Shown: one piece after another, positions 51,601 through 62,662 of the stretch
How positions within the stretch are numbered: the first letter of the stretch is position 1
Layout of the letters: every line of letters starts with the position of its first letter
DNA from: Tupaia tana
Taxonomy: Eukaryota > Chordata > Mammalia > Scandentia > Tupaiidae
NCBI GenBank assembly: GCA_026018925.1
Contig: JAKSZU010000005.1
Span: 24,802,779-24,866,778, forward strand
Direction: 5' to 3'
DNA length: 64,000 nt
Position numbers and translations under genes: made by a program
The notes under the pieces: model-generated
The model's database searches: none
What the model was told of the DNA's origin: nothing
What the model saw: the letters and a program-made list of their open reading frames with translations, nothing else

Positions 51601-53035
51601 ATTAAATCCCCTTCGGCTGCCACATCCCGGGGGACTCCCTTCTAGGCCTCTCCACCACGGAGGGCCCTGAGCTCCAGGCTTCCTTGGCCCCTTTGTACTC
51701 GGTGTATCAAGCCATCAAGCCCAGGACCTATCTCCTCCAAGGGAAAGAGCAATGACCGTACTTGGAGCCTCCTACCACTAGGAAAGCTGCTCAGCAGTTA
51801 ATGGGCCTCTTTGGGTTGTGGAGAGAGCACACACCACCCTTGAGAATACTCCTCTGACCTGTGCATTTGGCGACTCCAAAACCTGCTAGCTTGAGGAGGG
51901 CTCTGAGTGGGGTTGGACTCCGGGCTGTGGGCAGCCTTCCAGCTCTAGGTGTGATCTGACGGGGCCCATATCCAGACACAGCTATGGGAGGTGGGGATGC
52001 CACGTGAGGATGGCACATGAGGCTGCAAAGACGAGAGTCACTACATAGACCCTTTGTGTTCTGGAGGAAGGCCATGTTGCCAGAGGCAGGGGAATGTTGC
52101 CGTTTGAAAAGTCTATCCTGAAAGGCACTCATAGGCACTGAATATCCGCACGAGAGACAGTCAATGACCAGAGGCAGGAGCCACCACTGGTAGTTCCAGG
52201 CTCAGCGAATCAGACTCCTGGGCAGACACAGCAGCAATCCCTTACCTAATGGCCACGGCCCAGCCAGACACGTCATTTCCTCACACCCCACAATCACAGT
52301 CCCCTGGCTGCAGCTCGGCAGAGCATAGGCCCTGCAGCGCCCCCTGCCTTCTCTCCCACTCTCCCCACAGCTATTCTAGACGGGCGAGCGCTGTGCTTAC
52401 ACCGACCACTTCCTCTCGCTCACTCACGTCGAATGACCTTGCACTTCGCCACCCTCGGAAATACAGAAGCATTTTCTTTTCTTCATCTGCCATCCATTCC
52501 TTATCCTGTGACTGGCTTTTGTCCACCCTCCGGCTCCATGGCGATGGAAACTGCTGTCATCAACCGTAGGGTCCGACTGACAAAGGGAACAAGGTCTGTC
52601 TTACCCATGGCCTCCGCCACTTCAGGGATATGATTCTGATGTGGGCCCTCCAGGGGCATGAAACGCTTTTGCTAGTGCATGACTCTGTACCTGCTTGGTT
52701 ACAAATGGACCCAGACAACTCTGTGTCTGGAAATTCTTAATTCCAAGTTCGGAGTTGAGTGGCTTTCAGTGTAAATGGCCACAGTCTCGATGTCCACAAG
52801 ATGGCAGTATTGTCATACTCAACCTCTAACGCATGGTGCTGCCCTAGGCTCTTAGTTCTAGGAAGTACGAATGAAATGGATTCTAGTTTTCTATCCCCCT
52901 GAAAAGATAAAGCTCAAAACGTGTTGAAATAAATCATGACAAAAATAACAATTAAACTGTTAGTTAAAGGGAAAAGAACTATGCTTATTTTGAAATAATC
53001 CTTCTTTATCAAGTCTTCTTACTAAAAATATAATG
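51601..53035. other. Non-repetitive DNA, no gene recognised
   Basis: No supportable repeat or gene. GC drops from about 52650 onward. Confidence 0.35.
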
Positions 53036-53285
53036 GGGGAGGTCAGCGGGTAGTGTGGTTAAGGCAGCTGGCTCCCACAGGAATAAACGCGGCTTGAGTC
53101 TCGGACCTGGTGGCTTGAAAGACACCATGGGTGTGTGTGTGGGTGTGCGCGCGCCCAAAATCTCGAGAAGTGACTGCAGGAGAGGGGATTACGGCATGAC
53201 CACGCCCCAAAGGGATGCTTTCTCTCTCTCCCTCCCTCCTTCTCTCTCTCTGATGAACACACACGCCCTATAGGAAACTGTTAAA
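53036..53285 (+). mobile_element. Family-1 SINE, older subtype
   Basis: GGGGAGGTCAGCGGGTAGTG, GCGGCTTGAGTCTCGGACCT, GTGTGTGTGTGGGTGTGCGC, CGGCATGACCACGCCCCAAA, CT-rich tract, CCTATAGGAAACTG. Flanks TAAAAATATAATG and TTAAAAATAATGTG suggest a target duplication. Confidence 0.85.
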
Positions 53286-53424
53286 AATAATGTGAAAAAA
53301 AGTCCCTTTCAAGAATAAGAGTGAAGATTTTACTTTTATATTGTTTTCCAACCATATGGACCTCACACAAACTGTAGTAACGCTGGAGGGTCCTTCACAT
53401 GCTCTCACGTGGAAGTATCCCAGG

Positions 53425-53645
53425 CGAGAGCATCAGCCAAGTGGCTGAGAGGGCAGGGCTCTGGGACCCCATCTGGACTTGAATTCTGGCTGGCCCGAGC
53501 ACTAATTAGCTGAGCGATCTTCACCTATGCGTACTTACTGGTCTCTTCTGTAGGAAAGGCCAAGCCGTGAGGCGTAACTGAGCCAACACGCATTAGGGGC
53601 TTAGAACGGCATGTGGCACTGAATACACGCTCAGTAAATGACAAC
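53425..53645 (+). mobile_element. MIR SINE
   Basis: 'GAGGGCAGGGCTCTGGGACC', 'GGACTTGAATTCTGGCTGGC', 'ACTAATTAGCTGAGCGATCT', 'TGAGCCAACACGCATTAGGG', 'GCATGTGGCACTGAATACAC', 'GCTCAGTAAATGAC' run in MIR order from head to 3' end. Confidence 0.75.
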
Positions 53646-53739
53646 CGCTAGCTCCGTGGTTCTCAACTCTGAGCACTCACTGTCACCTCCTGGGGAATGT
53701 TTAAAATCAACCAATTTCCGATAAAACCAAAACCACACA

Positions 53740-54790
53740 TGGGGTATGGCTATTATTTTAAAAACAAACAAACAGAAAGAATAAAAACAAGAAAATAAAA
53801 TGACCAGTATTGACAAGAAACACAGGGAAACACATTTTTGTGCAAAAAAAAAAAAAAAAAAAAAAAAGGGCACAAAATGGAGGGTAAAATGGCCATTCTG
53901 GAAAACAAAAATTAAACATGGAGTTACTGTGTGTTCCAGCAATTCTACTTCTGGTGTACGTCCAAAAAAGGGAAAGATCATCATAAACCCATGTTCATAG
54001 TAGCATTATTCATGGTTGTCAAAGATAGAAATAACCTACATCCATCCACAGACAGATAAGCAAAATGCAGTTTACACATTCCATAGAATATTATTCAACC
54101 TTAAAAAGGAAGGAAATTCTGGGGCTAGCAGGTGGTGTGATGGTTAAGGCTCTGGATTCCCACATGACTGACCGTGGTTCAAATCCTGGACCTGGTGACA
54201 AAAATCACACTGGGTGTGCGCACCTGCATGCCCAAAATCCCAGGAGGAAAATGGAGGAGAAGGGATTGCTTTATGTCCATCCCCAGGGGTGGGGGAGGGG
54301 GTTCCTCACTTTTCCTCTCACTGTCTCTCCCTCTAGTGAGCTCATGTGCCCACTTGGGAAAAAAACAGAAAGAAAGAAATTCTGACATCTAGTACAATAT
54401 GATGAACCTTGAAGACATTATGCTATCAGTAATGAAATAAGCCAAACACAAAAGGAAACAATATTGTGTGATTCCACCTAAATGAGGTGCCTAGAGGAGG
54501 CAAACTCATAAAAGCAGAGGAGTAGGAGGGGGTTGCTAGGAACTGGTGGGTGCAGGGAGTGTAAAGTTAATGTTTAATGAGAATGGGTAGTTTCGGTTTT
54601 GCAAGATGAAGGGTTCTGGGGATGGATGGTGGGGACAGTTGCGCAACCATGTGAATGTACTTAATGCCAATGAGCTGCACGTGGTTCATTTAAATCGTCT
54701 GTTACATATACTCTTATTACACTTAAAAGTGTACCTTGAACACATTTTCAAAAACTTTTCTTTTTGGTAGACATTGAAAGGTTCTCAAAT
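53740..54790 (+). mobile_element. L1MA/MB-type 3' fragment split by a SINE
   Basis: 'TGTGTTCCAGCAATTCTACT', 'CATGTTCATAGTAGCATTAT', 'ACAGATAAGCAAAATGCAGT', 'CCATAGAATATTATTCAACC', then after the SINE 'ATGAACCTTGAAGACATTAT', 'GAAATAAGCCAAACACAAAA', 'GTGATTCCACCTAAATGAGG' and the L1 3' UTR. This is a well-known stretch of L1 ORF2 end plus 3' UTR. Confidence 0.85.
54118..54372 (+). mobile_element. Family-1 SINE in L1
   Basis: GGGGCTAGCAGGTGGTGTGA, GTTCAAATCCTGGACCTGG, GCATGCCCAAAATCCCAGGA, poly-G run at about 54284-54301, CTCACTGTCTCTCCCTC and an A-rich tail. GAAATTCT at 54113 and 54377 is the target duplication; the L1 text resumes exactly after it. Confidence 0.9.
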
Positions 54791-55645
54791 GGGATATTCA
54801 TTCCCAGAATGAAACAGAAGAGCGCTCAAACGAGAGACTCTCAGAAGGGGCGGTTGTTAGTACTGAGGAGGGAAGAACCGTCTCACCTGCACAGAATGAC
54901 TCCGCGGCGCCCTCTGCCGGCCACGCTTCCACTTGCATCCTCGGACCTGCCCTTTGCTTAGGGTGGCTAGCTGAGAGTTGTTCAGGTGAACGCAGGAGTC
55001 ACCGAAATTCGCATTTGGATAGTAGCTCTTGGACCAAAAGTGGTGAAAGCTTCTAGTAGGACTGAACTCAGAATCGAGTCATCCAGCAGGCCTGCACCCA
55101 CCCCTCTGCGGCAGTTAGGTCCTGAGCGACTCGGAAGCCGAGCAGGTAGATCCTTCCATGAGAGGCTTCATGCATTCCAGCTCTGCTGTTTTAACTGTGG
55201 GGCTCCCCAGGCAAACACCGTCCCCCTCACGCTTCACCCTCTGGGACCTCAGGGATGACCCTTCCTAAGGCTTGATCCCTCCAGGCTTAGGGGCCTCCAG
55301 TGCCCTGAGGTTAGGGTTTATTTTTCTGCTGTGGTTTTGATTTCCAGAGAGAGGAGCAAAGGGATCCAGAGCTGTGTGAGGGCTCCTGGCCCTTCACTCC
55401 CCCTGCTCCCCTTCTGGGAGGAGGTGGGCTTGGCCCCACAGCTGTGCTCAGGTGCTGGCCTGCAGGTGGTTGGAAGTCCAACCACAGCAGAAGGAAGGAA
55501 GCCACCTGCAGAGAAAAAGTTCCCTCTGAGAGCCACCATCACACACTCACGTAATTATGGACACACTCACATGCACACACATGCCCACAAGCACATTCAT
55601 GCATGTGGACATGCAGACACATGTGCACACGCTGACAGCAACATT
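54791..55645. other. No gene recognised; CA-rich patch
   Basis: 55550-55640 is an imperfect CACATGCACAC-type low-complexity stretch. The rest has chance frames only. Confidence 0.35.
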
Positions 55646-55649
55646 ATTA

Positions 55650-55880
55650 AAATGCGTGTGTGGCCAGACCCATGGTGCAAAGGCTGCCCAGACAAAACTG
55701 GATTCATGTGGAATGTTGCAGCTTGGGTCATCTGGTAGACCTGTACTTGCTGACACGTGCCCTTGACCCTCCCTGTCTGGGGAGGCTGGGGAAGACCACA
55801 GCACGAGACCCTGGTGAAGGTGCTTGTCTTTCTCTCTCTCTTTCTCTGTAGCATTCACTCTCATAAAAGAAAGAAATGTT
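55650..55880 (+). mobile_element. Family-2 SINE with 7SL-like segment
   Basis: TGTGGCCAGACCCATGGTGC head, then GCTGACACGTGCCCTTGACC, CTCCCTGTCTGGGGAGGCTG, GGGAAGACCACAGCACGAGA, CCCTGGTGAAGGTGC, CTCTCTC and TCATAAAAGAAAGAAA. GCCTTGA..CTGTCTGGGGAGGCTG compares with the 7SL Alu domain. Confidence 0.6.
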
Positions 55881-55895
55881 AAAAGTTTAATATGC

Positions 55896-56162
55896 GGGAC
55901 CAGCAGTTAGCGTAATGGCTATGTCGCTGGACTCCCACGTAGTCGACCGCGGTTCAAGTCCCGGACCCGGCGGCTTAAACTCACGCCGGGCGCATGTGCG
56001 TGCATGCCCAAGATCCCGAGAGGAGAATGGAGGAGAAGGGATTGCGGCGTGGCCATCCCCCCTGGGGGGTGATTTCCTGCTTTCTATCTCTCTGTCTCTC
56101 TCTGTCTGGCGAGCGCACGCGCCCTATAGCAAAAAAAACCTCTCCAAAACAAAGAAAAAAAA
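55896..56162 (+). mobile_element. Youngest-looking family-1 SINE
   Basis: GGGACCAGCAGTTAGCGTAA, TATGTCGCTGGACTCCCACG, CGCGGTTCAAGTCCCGGACC, CGGCGGCTTAAACTCACGCC, CCAAGATCCCGAGAGGAGAA, GGCGAGCGCACGCGCCCTAT, A-rich tail. It retains most CpGs, a sign of youth. AAAAGTTTAATATGC is repeated exactly at 55881-55895 and 56163-56177. Confidence 0.97.
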
Positions 56163-56477
56163 AAAAGTTTAATATGCATGGACAATAAAGTAAACAGCTG
56201 AGGAGGAGGTGTTTGCAGCCTCTGTGAAACGCTCCAAAACTACCTCCAATGGGTAAACTGTCTAATTTTTCTCTGGGAACGATGAAGTCACAGCTCTGCA
56301 GAAACACCTTGAACAGCAGCTGCATCCCAGGCCAGGCAACGCCTGTACAAATTGCTTTTCCCCTCGGCCTGCCCAAGCCCAGGCTAGTGCTAATATGTAA
56401 ACACCCAAAGCTGGGATTACCAGGGGGTAAAGGAGGAGAGAGCTAATGAGATAAACCTGCATGCTTACAGACCCATT

Positions 56478-56760
56478 AGTTAATTAAATTATCACTTTAC
56501 CATGCCTGAAGTGAGCTGTAAGACTAATCCAAGTGTTACCAACTTTATGGGGTCTATGGATCCTTTACAAGCTTGTCTGCTCACAAGTGTCAAATTGGGG
56601 CTGTATTGATAGATAAAAGGAGAATCGAGCTGGTGTGATTGCAGCCTTTCCCTCCGATATCTTTATGCTATGCTATAAAAGCCTATTATACTTAATTTAA
56701 AGAGTGAAAATTGTTGACATCTCTTTCAATTGCTAATCTTTAGGAAACAATGATTGGAAT
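56478..56760 (+). other. Duplicated non-coding element, copy A
   Basis: Aligns with 59718-60000 at an almost constant offset (3239-3241 bp). Shared anchors: ACTAATC (56523), CTATGGA then CTTTACAA (56555-56570), TCACAAGTGTCAAATT (56581-56596, exact), TATTGATA (56604), TAAAAG.CTATTA (56676) and GGAAACAA (56743). AT-rich with homeobox-like sites (TAATTAAATTA at 56481, TAATCC at 56525) and a CAAGTG core. No open frame, no repeat hallmarks (no tail, no target duplication). Best read as a regulatory element; function inferred. Confidence 0.6.
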
Positions 56761-56940
56761 ATTATTTGAAAGGAATACAGTGCCCATTTTATTGGAGAGT
56801 AGTAAAAATCTAATAGCTGCAAAACAATATGGTATTTACTCTTCAAGATAGTTGAGTTTATTAGCTTAAGCACCGAGAGTGTTATGTAGTCTTCCTTGGC
56901 CCACATCTTTTTAGAATTTAACTTGGGTTCTAGCACCTGA

Positions 56941-58978
56941 GGTTAAGTTTTGTTGTGTTGTTTTTTTCTTTATGTTTTCTTTTCTCTCTTTTCACCTAAA
57001 AATGAATCAAAGGTAACATTTTTAAGGAACATGAGAGCAAATACGGTATATACTCACTGAACTAAAAAATATCCTGTGAGAGAAAAATGTGTTTGGTCAG
57101 ATACTGAAACCCTTAAAAAGCAGACTTTTCCAAGGTTTTAGAAGTCTAGGAATTCAGAAGCATGATCAGGTCTAGGAGCAAGGCCAATGGGCCTGTAAGT
57201 ACAAGCTGCCCACTGCCTGATGGCCCCTACATCACACACACACCTCTCCACAATAGGATCGGAGGAGCTGGGGCCCCTTCCCACATTCACCTGCTGCCTC
57301 TTGCACCTGTGGGGGCTGCAGGAGGGTGAGGACTGGAACTGATGCGCAGGTATGACCTGGGAGGCCAGGGCTTGACCACAGGCATTTAGTAAACATTTTC
57401 CAGATGAGGTCGTGTCCCTGTAAAATCATCTCTCCCCACAGGCCTGGGGAAGAGCCCAGAGAACACATTTTTAATGAGCACATCATGAAAAAAAAAAAAA
57501 GTGGTCAGAACGACTCTGTCCGAAGACTACTTTTCTTCTGGAATACCATGAAGCAAGGCATGACCACGGGTTTGCTGTGAAGCTCCTCTCTGAGTTCCCT
57601 GCACGCAGGCCTTGATGAAGAAGGCTCTGGAGCCCTGAGGCCTGGCATACAGCAGGGCCCCGAATATTTGCTGCCATTCCCTATCGTGGCCCAACCCAGC
57701 TTAGCATCAGGAACACGAATCACACCATCGTCGTACCCTGAGGTGGGGCCGAGGTGGCAGCTTAGGCCTCCTCTGCTCACGCTCCCTGCTGCTGGCGATT
57801 GTGAAACGGGCAGAGGGGCTCCGCCTGCGTCTGAAAGTTCAAAAGGTGACAAGGCCACTCAGGGCCTCCCGAACAAGCCTGGGCTGCCAGCTCTGCTGAT
57901 CCCTCACGCCAAAGGGAGCTGCTTATCTCTTGAACTTTCAGCCTGCTAATTCCAACCAAGGTCCATATCGCTTAGCTTCAGGCAATAAAAAGGAAAAAAA
58001 AAAAAAAAAAAGCATGTTTATCTGCTGTAGCCAAATCCAGTCTCTCGGATGACTCTTCTGTGGGACTATTTCCTTGTTCCCATGTTCCAGTTGCGGTCAA
58101 GGTCGGCCAAAGAGCACAGCTCACTCAGCGGCCAAGAACTTGGCCTCAGCAGCCAGGCCAGCCCCACGGTCTGCGCTCAGCTCCTGAGCCCAACTCAAGT
58201 CATAGTCAAGGTCAGATGCAGGTGTGCAGGAAGCATGGCCCCGACCCGGGCCCTTCGTTCCATAAATAATGGGGTGCTGGTTAACTGGAATTTGAAGTTA
58301 TAAGGTCAATCCCTTCTTGAGACCAGACTGGGCCTCTGAGAGGTCCAGAAACACTAGTGTCTAAATACGCTACCCTCTGACTCAGTAGTATCCGGCACCC
58401 CCAGGGCACGGGCCAGATCTGAGCGAGGCCCAGGGTGAGGCCAGAGACACCGAGTCCACCCCTGCCAATACTTCCTCTACCTTCTTCCTGCCTGCTCTTG
58501 GCCATGGCGTCTTGTCACCAGCACTGCTGTGCAAGGAAAATGGATCCTGGGTACCTGGTGCCACTTCTTCCTGGTGGTTCTGGAGAGATGGAACCAGATG
58601 CAAGATGAGCCGGCTCTAGACAGACACATGGACTCGACATTTGGGGGCTCTGCCCCTGACCAACTCCAAGTCAACTCCAGGTCCGAAGGCAGCACTCCTT
58701 GGCTCTCTTTGGTTTTGCCATTGGCTGAGGTTTGGTGGACCTGTGGGAAGGGTGGGCTGGGATGGGGCTGCTACACCAGTCACGGCATGGCAGCCCTCGG
58801 AGAGGGACAGCCCCCGGGGTTCCACTGCTCCCATGCCAACCCGCTCTGCTCAGCCTTCATGCCAGGATCCACCCTTGTCAAAGACAGGAAAGGCTTCTAA
58901 CAGGCCTATGCGCGTGAGGCCAACCTCTGCTAGGGCCGAGCCATTCAGATATAAGCTGCCATCCAGCAATCTCTTCCT
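56941..58978. other. 2 kb of non-repetitive DNA, no gene recognised
   Basis: Chance frames on both strands. A18 run at 57995-58011 and A12 at 57487-57499; the first follows AGGCAATAAAAAGG and could be a retroposon tail whose body I cannot identify. Confidence 0.35.
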
Positions 58979-59195
58979 TTTTTTTAAGGTGTAGTTATTT
59001 ATTTCTTCTGTGTGTGTTAGAGAAGCAGCCCAGCAGGGTCCTCACACCATGATCCATCCCGAACCTGAGGCACCCAGATTATGGGCACATGCGTGCCAGG
59101 CATGTACAGGGAAACCCTAGGTCGTGAACCCTGGACCTCCCCAGGAGTCCAGCATTGCGGAGTATTGCCTCACCTCCGTGCCACCTGATCTCCTG
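58979..59195 (-). mobile_element. Family-2 SINE
   Basis: TTTTTTTAAGGTGTAGTTAT, TATTTCTTCTGTGTGTGTTA, CACACCATGATCCATCCCGA, TGCGTGCCAGGCATGTACAG, GTGAACCCTGGACCTCC, CTCCGTGCCACCTGATCTCC. Antisense to the family-2 order. Confidence 0.6.
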
Positions 59196-59717
59196 GCCTG
59201 ATCCGTGGGTGCCTTTGAGGAATATGTTTGTTTCAGCTGCCTCTGTCGAGCTGCGGTTCCACAGCTTCGTTTTCCCCAGTAGTGTTATTCCACCACACAG
59301 GAAACTCGCTGCAGAAAACAGAAGCCCCGTGGAGCATCTAGAAAATGGTTGCACTCCGAAGCCTTCAGAAATGGCAGCCTTTAGATGCCCAGGGCCTGGT
59401 TCTAAAGACAGCTGGGGACCATAATGGGCAATGACTGGGGACAACCCCGGGGTTCCTGTACTTGCTTCTCAGCACCAGGTGGTCTGGGCCCAGACTTAGG
59501 CCAGCGCTTGCCCTGCGGGAGGATAGAAGGCGGGGAGAAGCTGCATGGATTTTTCTGGCCAAGTGGGGTATCTTACTGTCTCCGCTCCCAGCAGACAGCA
59601 GCATCCACTTAGGACGCTGATCCCGCCACGGCATTAACGGTGCTGTAAAATAATAAGGATAGCGGCCGCTCACGCGAGAGCAAGCACTTGATAAAGGGGA
59701 GATTTACAGCCACATCC

Positions 59718-60000
59718 GCCAACTTAATTATCTTTTACTAGGGTTTACACTTAGTAGTAATACTAATCTCTATTTAGTATGGTTTACAGGATCTATGGAC
59801 ACTTTACAATCTTCCTCTATTCACAAGTGTCAAATTATGGCAATATTGATAAAACGGTGGAGTAAATGGGAGGTGAGACAGCCCCAGAACCAGCTAATAC
59901 GCTTTTTACTGCACTGTAAAAGTCTATTACTCTCTGATTTTGGATGAAATTTTGTGGCCAATAATCTGAGCTGATAACGTTTCGGAAACAATTTCACAGA
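59718..60000 (+). other. Duplicated non-coding element, copy B
   Basis: Partner of 56478-56760: ACTAATC (59762), CTATGGA..CTTTACAA (59795-59809), TCACAAGTGTCAAATT (59821-59836), TATTGATA (59844), TAAAAGTCTATTA (59917) and GGAAACAA (59984). Copies differ by many substitutions between these anchors but hardly by indels, the pattern expected of an old tandem duplication under local constraint. Confidence 0.6.
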
Positions 60001-61532
60001 TAGCACACGCTCCCCCGTTTGCCTTCTTCAGCATGTCGAGGGCGGCCCCAAAGCCAAGCCTGGCCGCCATGGACGTGGCCGTAGGAAGCTGAGGCCCCAT
60101 GACTGGACCGTGCTGCCTGGTCAGCAGCCACCATTCCCCTTGAGGGCCACGACTTCCCCGGGACAGAAGGCAGGTCTGGGTACCCTGGATACCATTCTAC
60201 AGGAAAGGACACAGGACACTAGTCTGCCCACACTGCACTGCCTGGCCCTCAGTTCCTACAGACTGTTGGATATCCTTCCATTTCTACTCTTTGCAATGAA
60301 CTGTGCTGTGCACTTTTGAGGGGTGTGGAGAAAGGAGCAGATGGACCATTGAGTCTGCCCCCCAAATGTCTCCAGCCAGCCATGCAGCCACAGTGAAGGG
60401 ATTTGAGGACCGGTGCTGTGTTTCTGAGCCCAACACCCCTGAAAGGAGCCCGCACCTTCGTGGAAGTAGCTCTGTTTCTTTGTAACGCACTGACCTTGGC
60501 CTATGAGGCCCATTCATTTTCTTTCTGCCCTTTGAGGGGCGGTCACTTCAGGTTTTTCTCTACCTAGAACGTGGCATCGAAACCTTGGGTGCTTCCCGAC
60601 GTGAGTTGCTTGCTTGGCCGTAAGTCCACAGTGCATCCCAAGTCAAAGATGGCACTGTTTTCAAAGGCTCCCTAAGGGACAAAGGGGCTCTTGGCAGAGA
60701 ATGTTGTTGGTTCCAGGAGGAAGGGAAGACCACCTGTGCCCCCTCTCTCAGCCCTCAGGACCTTATTAGGGACCTTGTGTCACTTGCAGGTTCCCAGGAA
60801 GTGGCCCAGCTTGTGCTACCTCAGTGCTCTGGACAGGGCTGCCTTGGGCCCAGACGGTGCTTTTGTTTTTTCTAGACAAAGGCTCATTTCCTGAAGGTGA
60901 GCAGCCCCATGCCTCACGCACACCTGATTGCCTAGGCTGGCGCTCAGGCCCCCACGCACCAGCCTCAGTGGAAGCGCTGGCTCCAGACGCGTTCTAGACA
61001 TGGAGGTTCCCAGTGGAGAAAGTCTGCCTTGGAGCTGGTATTCCAGAGCCCCTGCTATAGCTATTTACTTCCTGGATCTACCTCTCGCCTGCCTATATCA
61101 TGACCCCAGTGGGGAATGGCAGCCTGGGGTGTGGAAATGATGATAGAGAGGGAGATGTCCTCCACTCCACAGCACACAGCACAGCAACCCTCCGGCCCGC
61201 CCACTGAGGACAGCCACACGCAGGGACGCCTAGTAGCGCGACAGCTCCTCTGTCACTACAGCGTCTGCCAATGCTCCCTGTACTCCTGCGGGTACAAAAC
61301 ACTTTTACGACCATGACTCTCAGCCCTTCCAAAACAGGAAATTCTCCTAACCCCAAACAAGATATTATCTTTGTGAATTAGAGACAGCTCCAGGCTTGGA
61401 GTCCACAGAGTTCAAGAAATTAGCTCTGTGACCCTCAGCAACTTCTCTGAGTCACAAGTTTTTCATTTGCACAATGGAATTACTTTCCTCCCTCATCACC
61501 CAAAGAGTCTTTGCAAAAATCGTACAAAGGGA
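60001..61532. other. Non-repetitive DNA, no gene recognised
   Basis: No supported gene. Frames of 60-87 codons on both strands are unremarkable. Confidence 0.35.
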
Positions 61533-61790
61533 GGGACCAGCATGCGGCGTAGTGGTTAAGATGCTGGACTGCGGTACAAGTCCCAGATCTGGCGACTTGA
61601 AACTCACACCAGGTGCATGTACGTGGGTGCCCCAAATCCCAGAATGAGAATGGAGGAGAAGGGCTTGTGACATGGCCTTCCTCCCTCCCAGGGGGAGGTG
61701 ATCACTTTCCCTCTCACTGTCTCTCTCTGTCTCTCTGGCAAGCGAGCACATGCGCCCTATGGTAAAAACCTTTAAAATTTTTTAAAAAGA
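61533..61790 (+). mobile_element. Family-1 SINE lacking part of the tRNA head
   Basis: GGGACCAGCATGCGGCGTAG, TTAAGATGCTGGACTGCGGT, ACAAGTCCCAGATCTGG: about 18 bp (the ACTCCCACATGGTCGACC part) is missing. The body and the tail CCTATGGTAAAAACC are complete. Target duplication AAAATCGTACAAAGGG / AAAATCATACAAAGGG (61516, 61791). Confidence 0.9.
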
Positions 61791-61967
61791 AAATCATACA
61801 AAGGGGTGATACATATGAAAGCCCTTTATAAAGGGCTGTAAAAATGGCAAGAATAATGGCTATATTTGACACTTACTATGTGCTATGCACCAGGCTAAGC
61901 ATTTCAGATACATGAACTCCTTTAAACACGGCCCCCCAAACTGCAGAAGAAGAAAGCACTATTACTA

Positions 61968-62105
61968 CCATTGATTCTTTTTCCTCTATTTATTTATTTA
62001 TTTTTATTATTATTCATACATTAAATCGCTAACCATCATTTAGATTGCGAAGAGACTTTATGGAATACTATTCAGCCATAAAAAGCAACAAGGCCCTGGA
62101 ATTTG
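61968..62105. mobile_element. Small L1 fragment inserted in the L2
   Basis: Includes TTTATGGAATACTATTCAGC and CATAAAAAGCAACAAGGCCC, an L1 ORF2-end phrase. Flanked by GAAAGCACTATTACTA (61952) and GAAAGCACTGTTACTA (62106), a 16-bp target duplication. It also has a (TTTA)n stretch. Confidence 0.65.
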
Positions 62106-62121
62106 AAAGCACTGTTACTAA

Positions 62122-62385
62122 TAGCCCCATTCTTTAAGAAACAGGACCTTGCTGTCAAGACCCTACTATCTCAGCCTCCCCGCTGGAACCACAGGCACGA
62201 ACCACCAGTTTTGCTATGTTGCCAGGCCAGCCTCAAGCTGAGCCTACTGCCTTGGCCATTCCAGCTGCTGGGATTACAGGTGCATGCCGCCACACCTGGC
62301 CTTGACATTGAACCAAGCCTGGGCCTCCCACGAGGTCCCAGCCTGCAGAACACAGCATCTTAACCATTCCGGGCCTGTCCCCATT
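62122..62385 (-). mobile_element. Composite SINE: tRNA head plus two 7SL-like units
   Basis: Read on the minus strand: a tRNA-like head (GGTTAAGATGCTGTGTTCTG, CAGGCTGGGACCTCGTGGGA), then GGCCAGGTGTGGCGGCATGC, ACCTGTAATCCCAGCAGCTG, GAGGCTGGCCTGGCAACATA, GCAAAAC (7SL unit 1), then GGTGGTTCGTGCCTGTGGTT, CCAGCGGGGAGGCTGAGATA, AGCAAGGTCCTGTTTC (7SL unit 2). The 7SL-derived character is clear from CCTGTAATCCCAGC and GGGAGGCTGAG. CCCCATT on both sides marks the insertion. Confidence 0.7.
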
Positions 62386-62546
62386 TTAGTGATGGAGACT
62401 AGGAGAGTCATGAAGGTCCCATAGCTAGTAAATGACAGCGTTCACCTCATCCTGGTGCTCATGCCCTCAGTCACCACACGGTGTGGCTCACCTTGCAGTG
62501 GGGTTGATGGGCTATACAGCTTATGGGGGAAAAAATGAGGGATCTT

Positions 62547-62662
62547 CAAAGAGTTCATGGAAATGCATATTATGAAAAACTCTGCATGGATTTCAATATA
62601 TTTTTTGGCACCAAAATAAACTCGTACTTAAATCCAACTTTTCCACATAATTTGTGAAGTCT
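62547..62662. mobile_element. Palindromic MITE
   Basis: GATCTTCAAAGAGTTCATGG at one end and CATAATTTGTGAAGTCTCCC at the other are inverted complements with mismatches. The interior GCATATTATGAAAAACTCTG, GGCACCAAAATAAACTCGTA matches the split copy at 25196-25565. Confidence 0.65.

Larger units (their letters stand above)
61860..62450 (+). mobile_element. L2-type fragment with two nested insertions
   Basis: 'GACACTTACTATGTGCTATG', 'CACCAGGCTAAGCATTTCAG' and, after both insertions, 'CCCCATTTTAGTGATGGAGA', 'CTAGGAGAGTCATGAAGG', 'CCCATAGCTAGTAAATGACA' form one L2-like 3' sequence when 61968-62121 and 62130-62380 are removed. Confidence 0.6.

Noticed and set aside
55896..55970. Possible functional tRNA gene in the SINE heads
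   Set aside because: The heads have A- and B-box-like sequence but no proper acceptor-stem pairing, and the rest of the SINE follows directly; they are SINE promoters.
62122..62385. Primate Alu
   Set aside because: It lacks the Alu dimer structure and has a tRNA-type head; it only shares 7SL ancestry.
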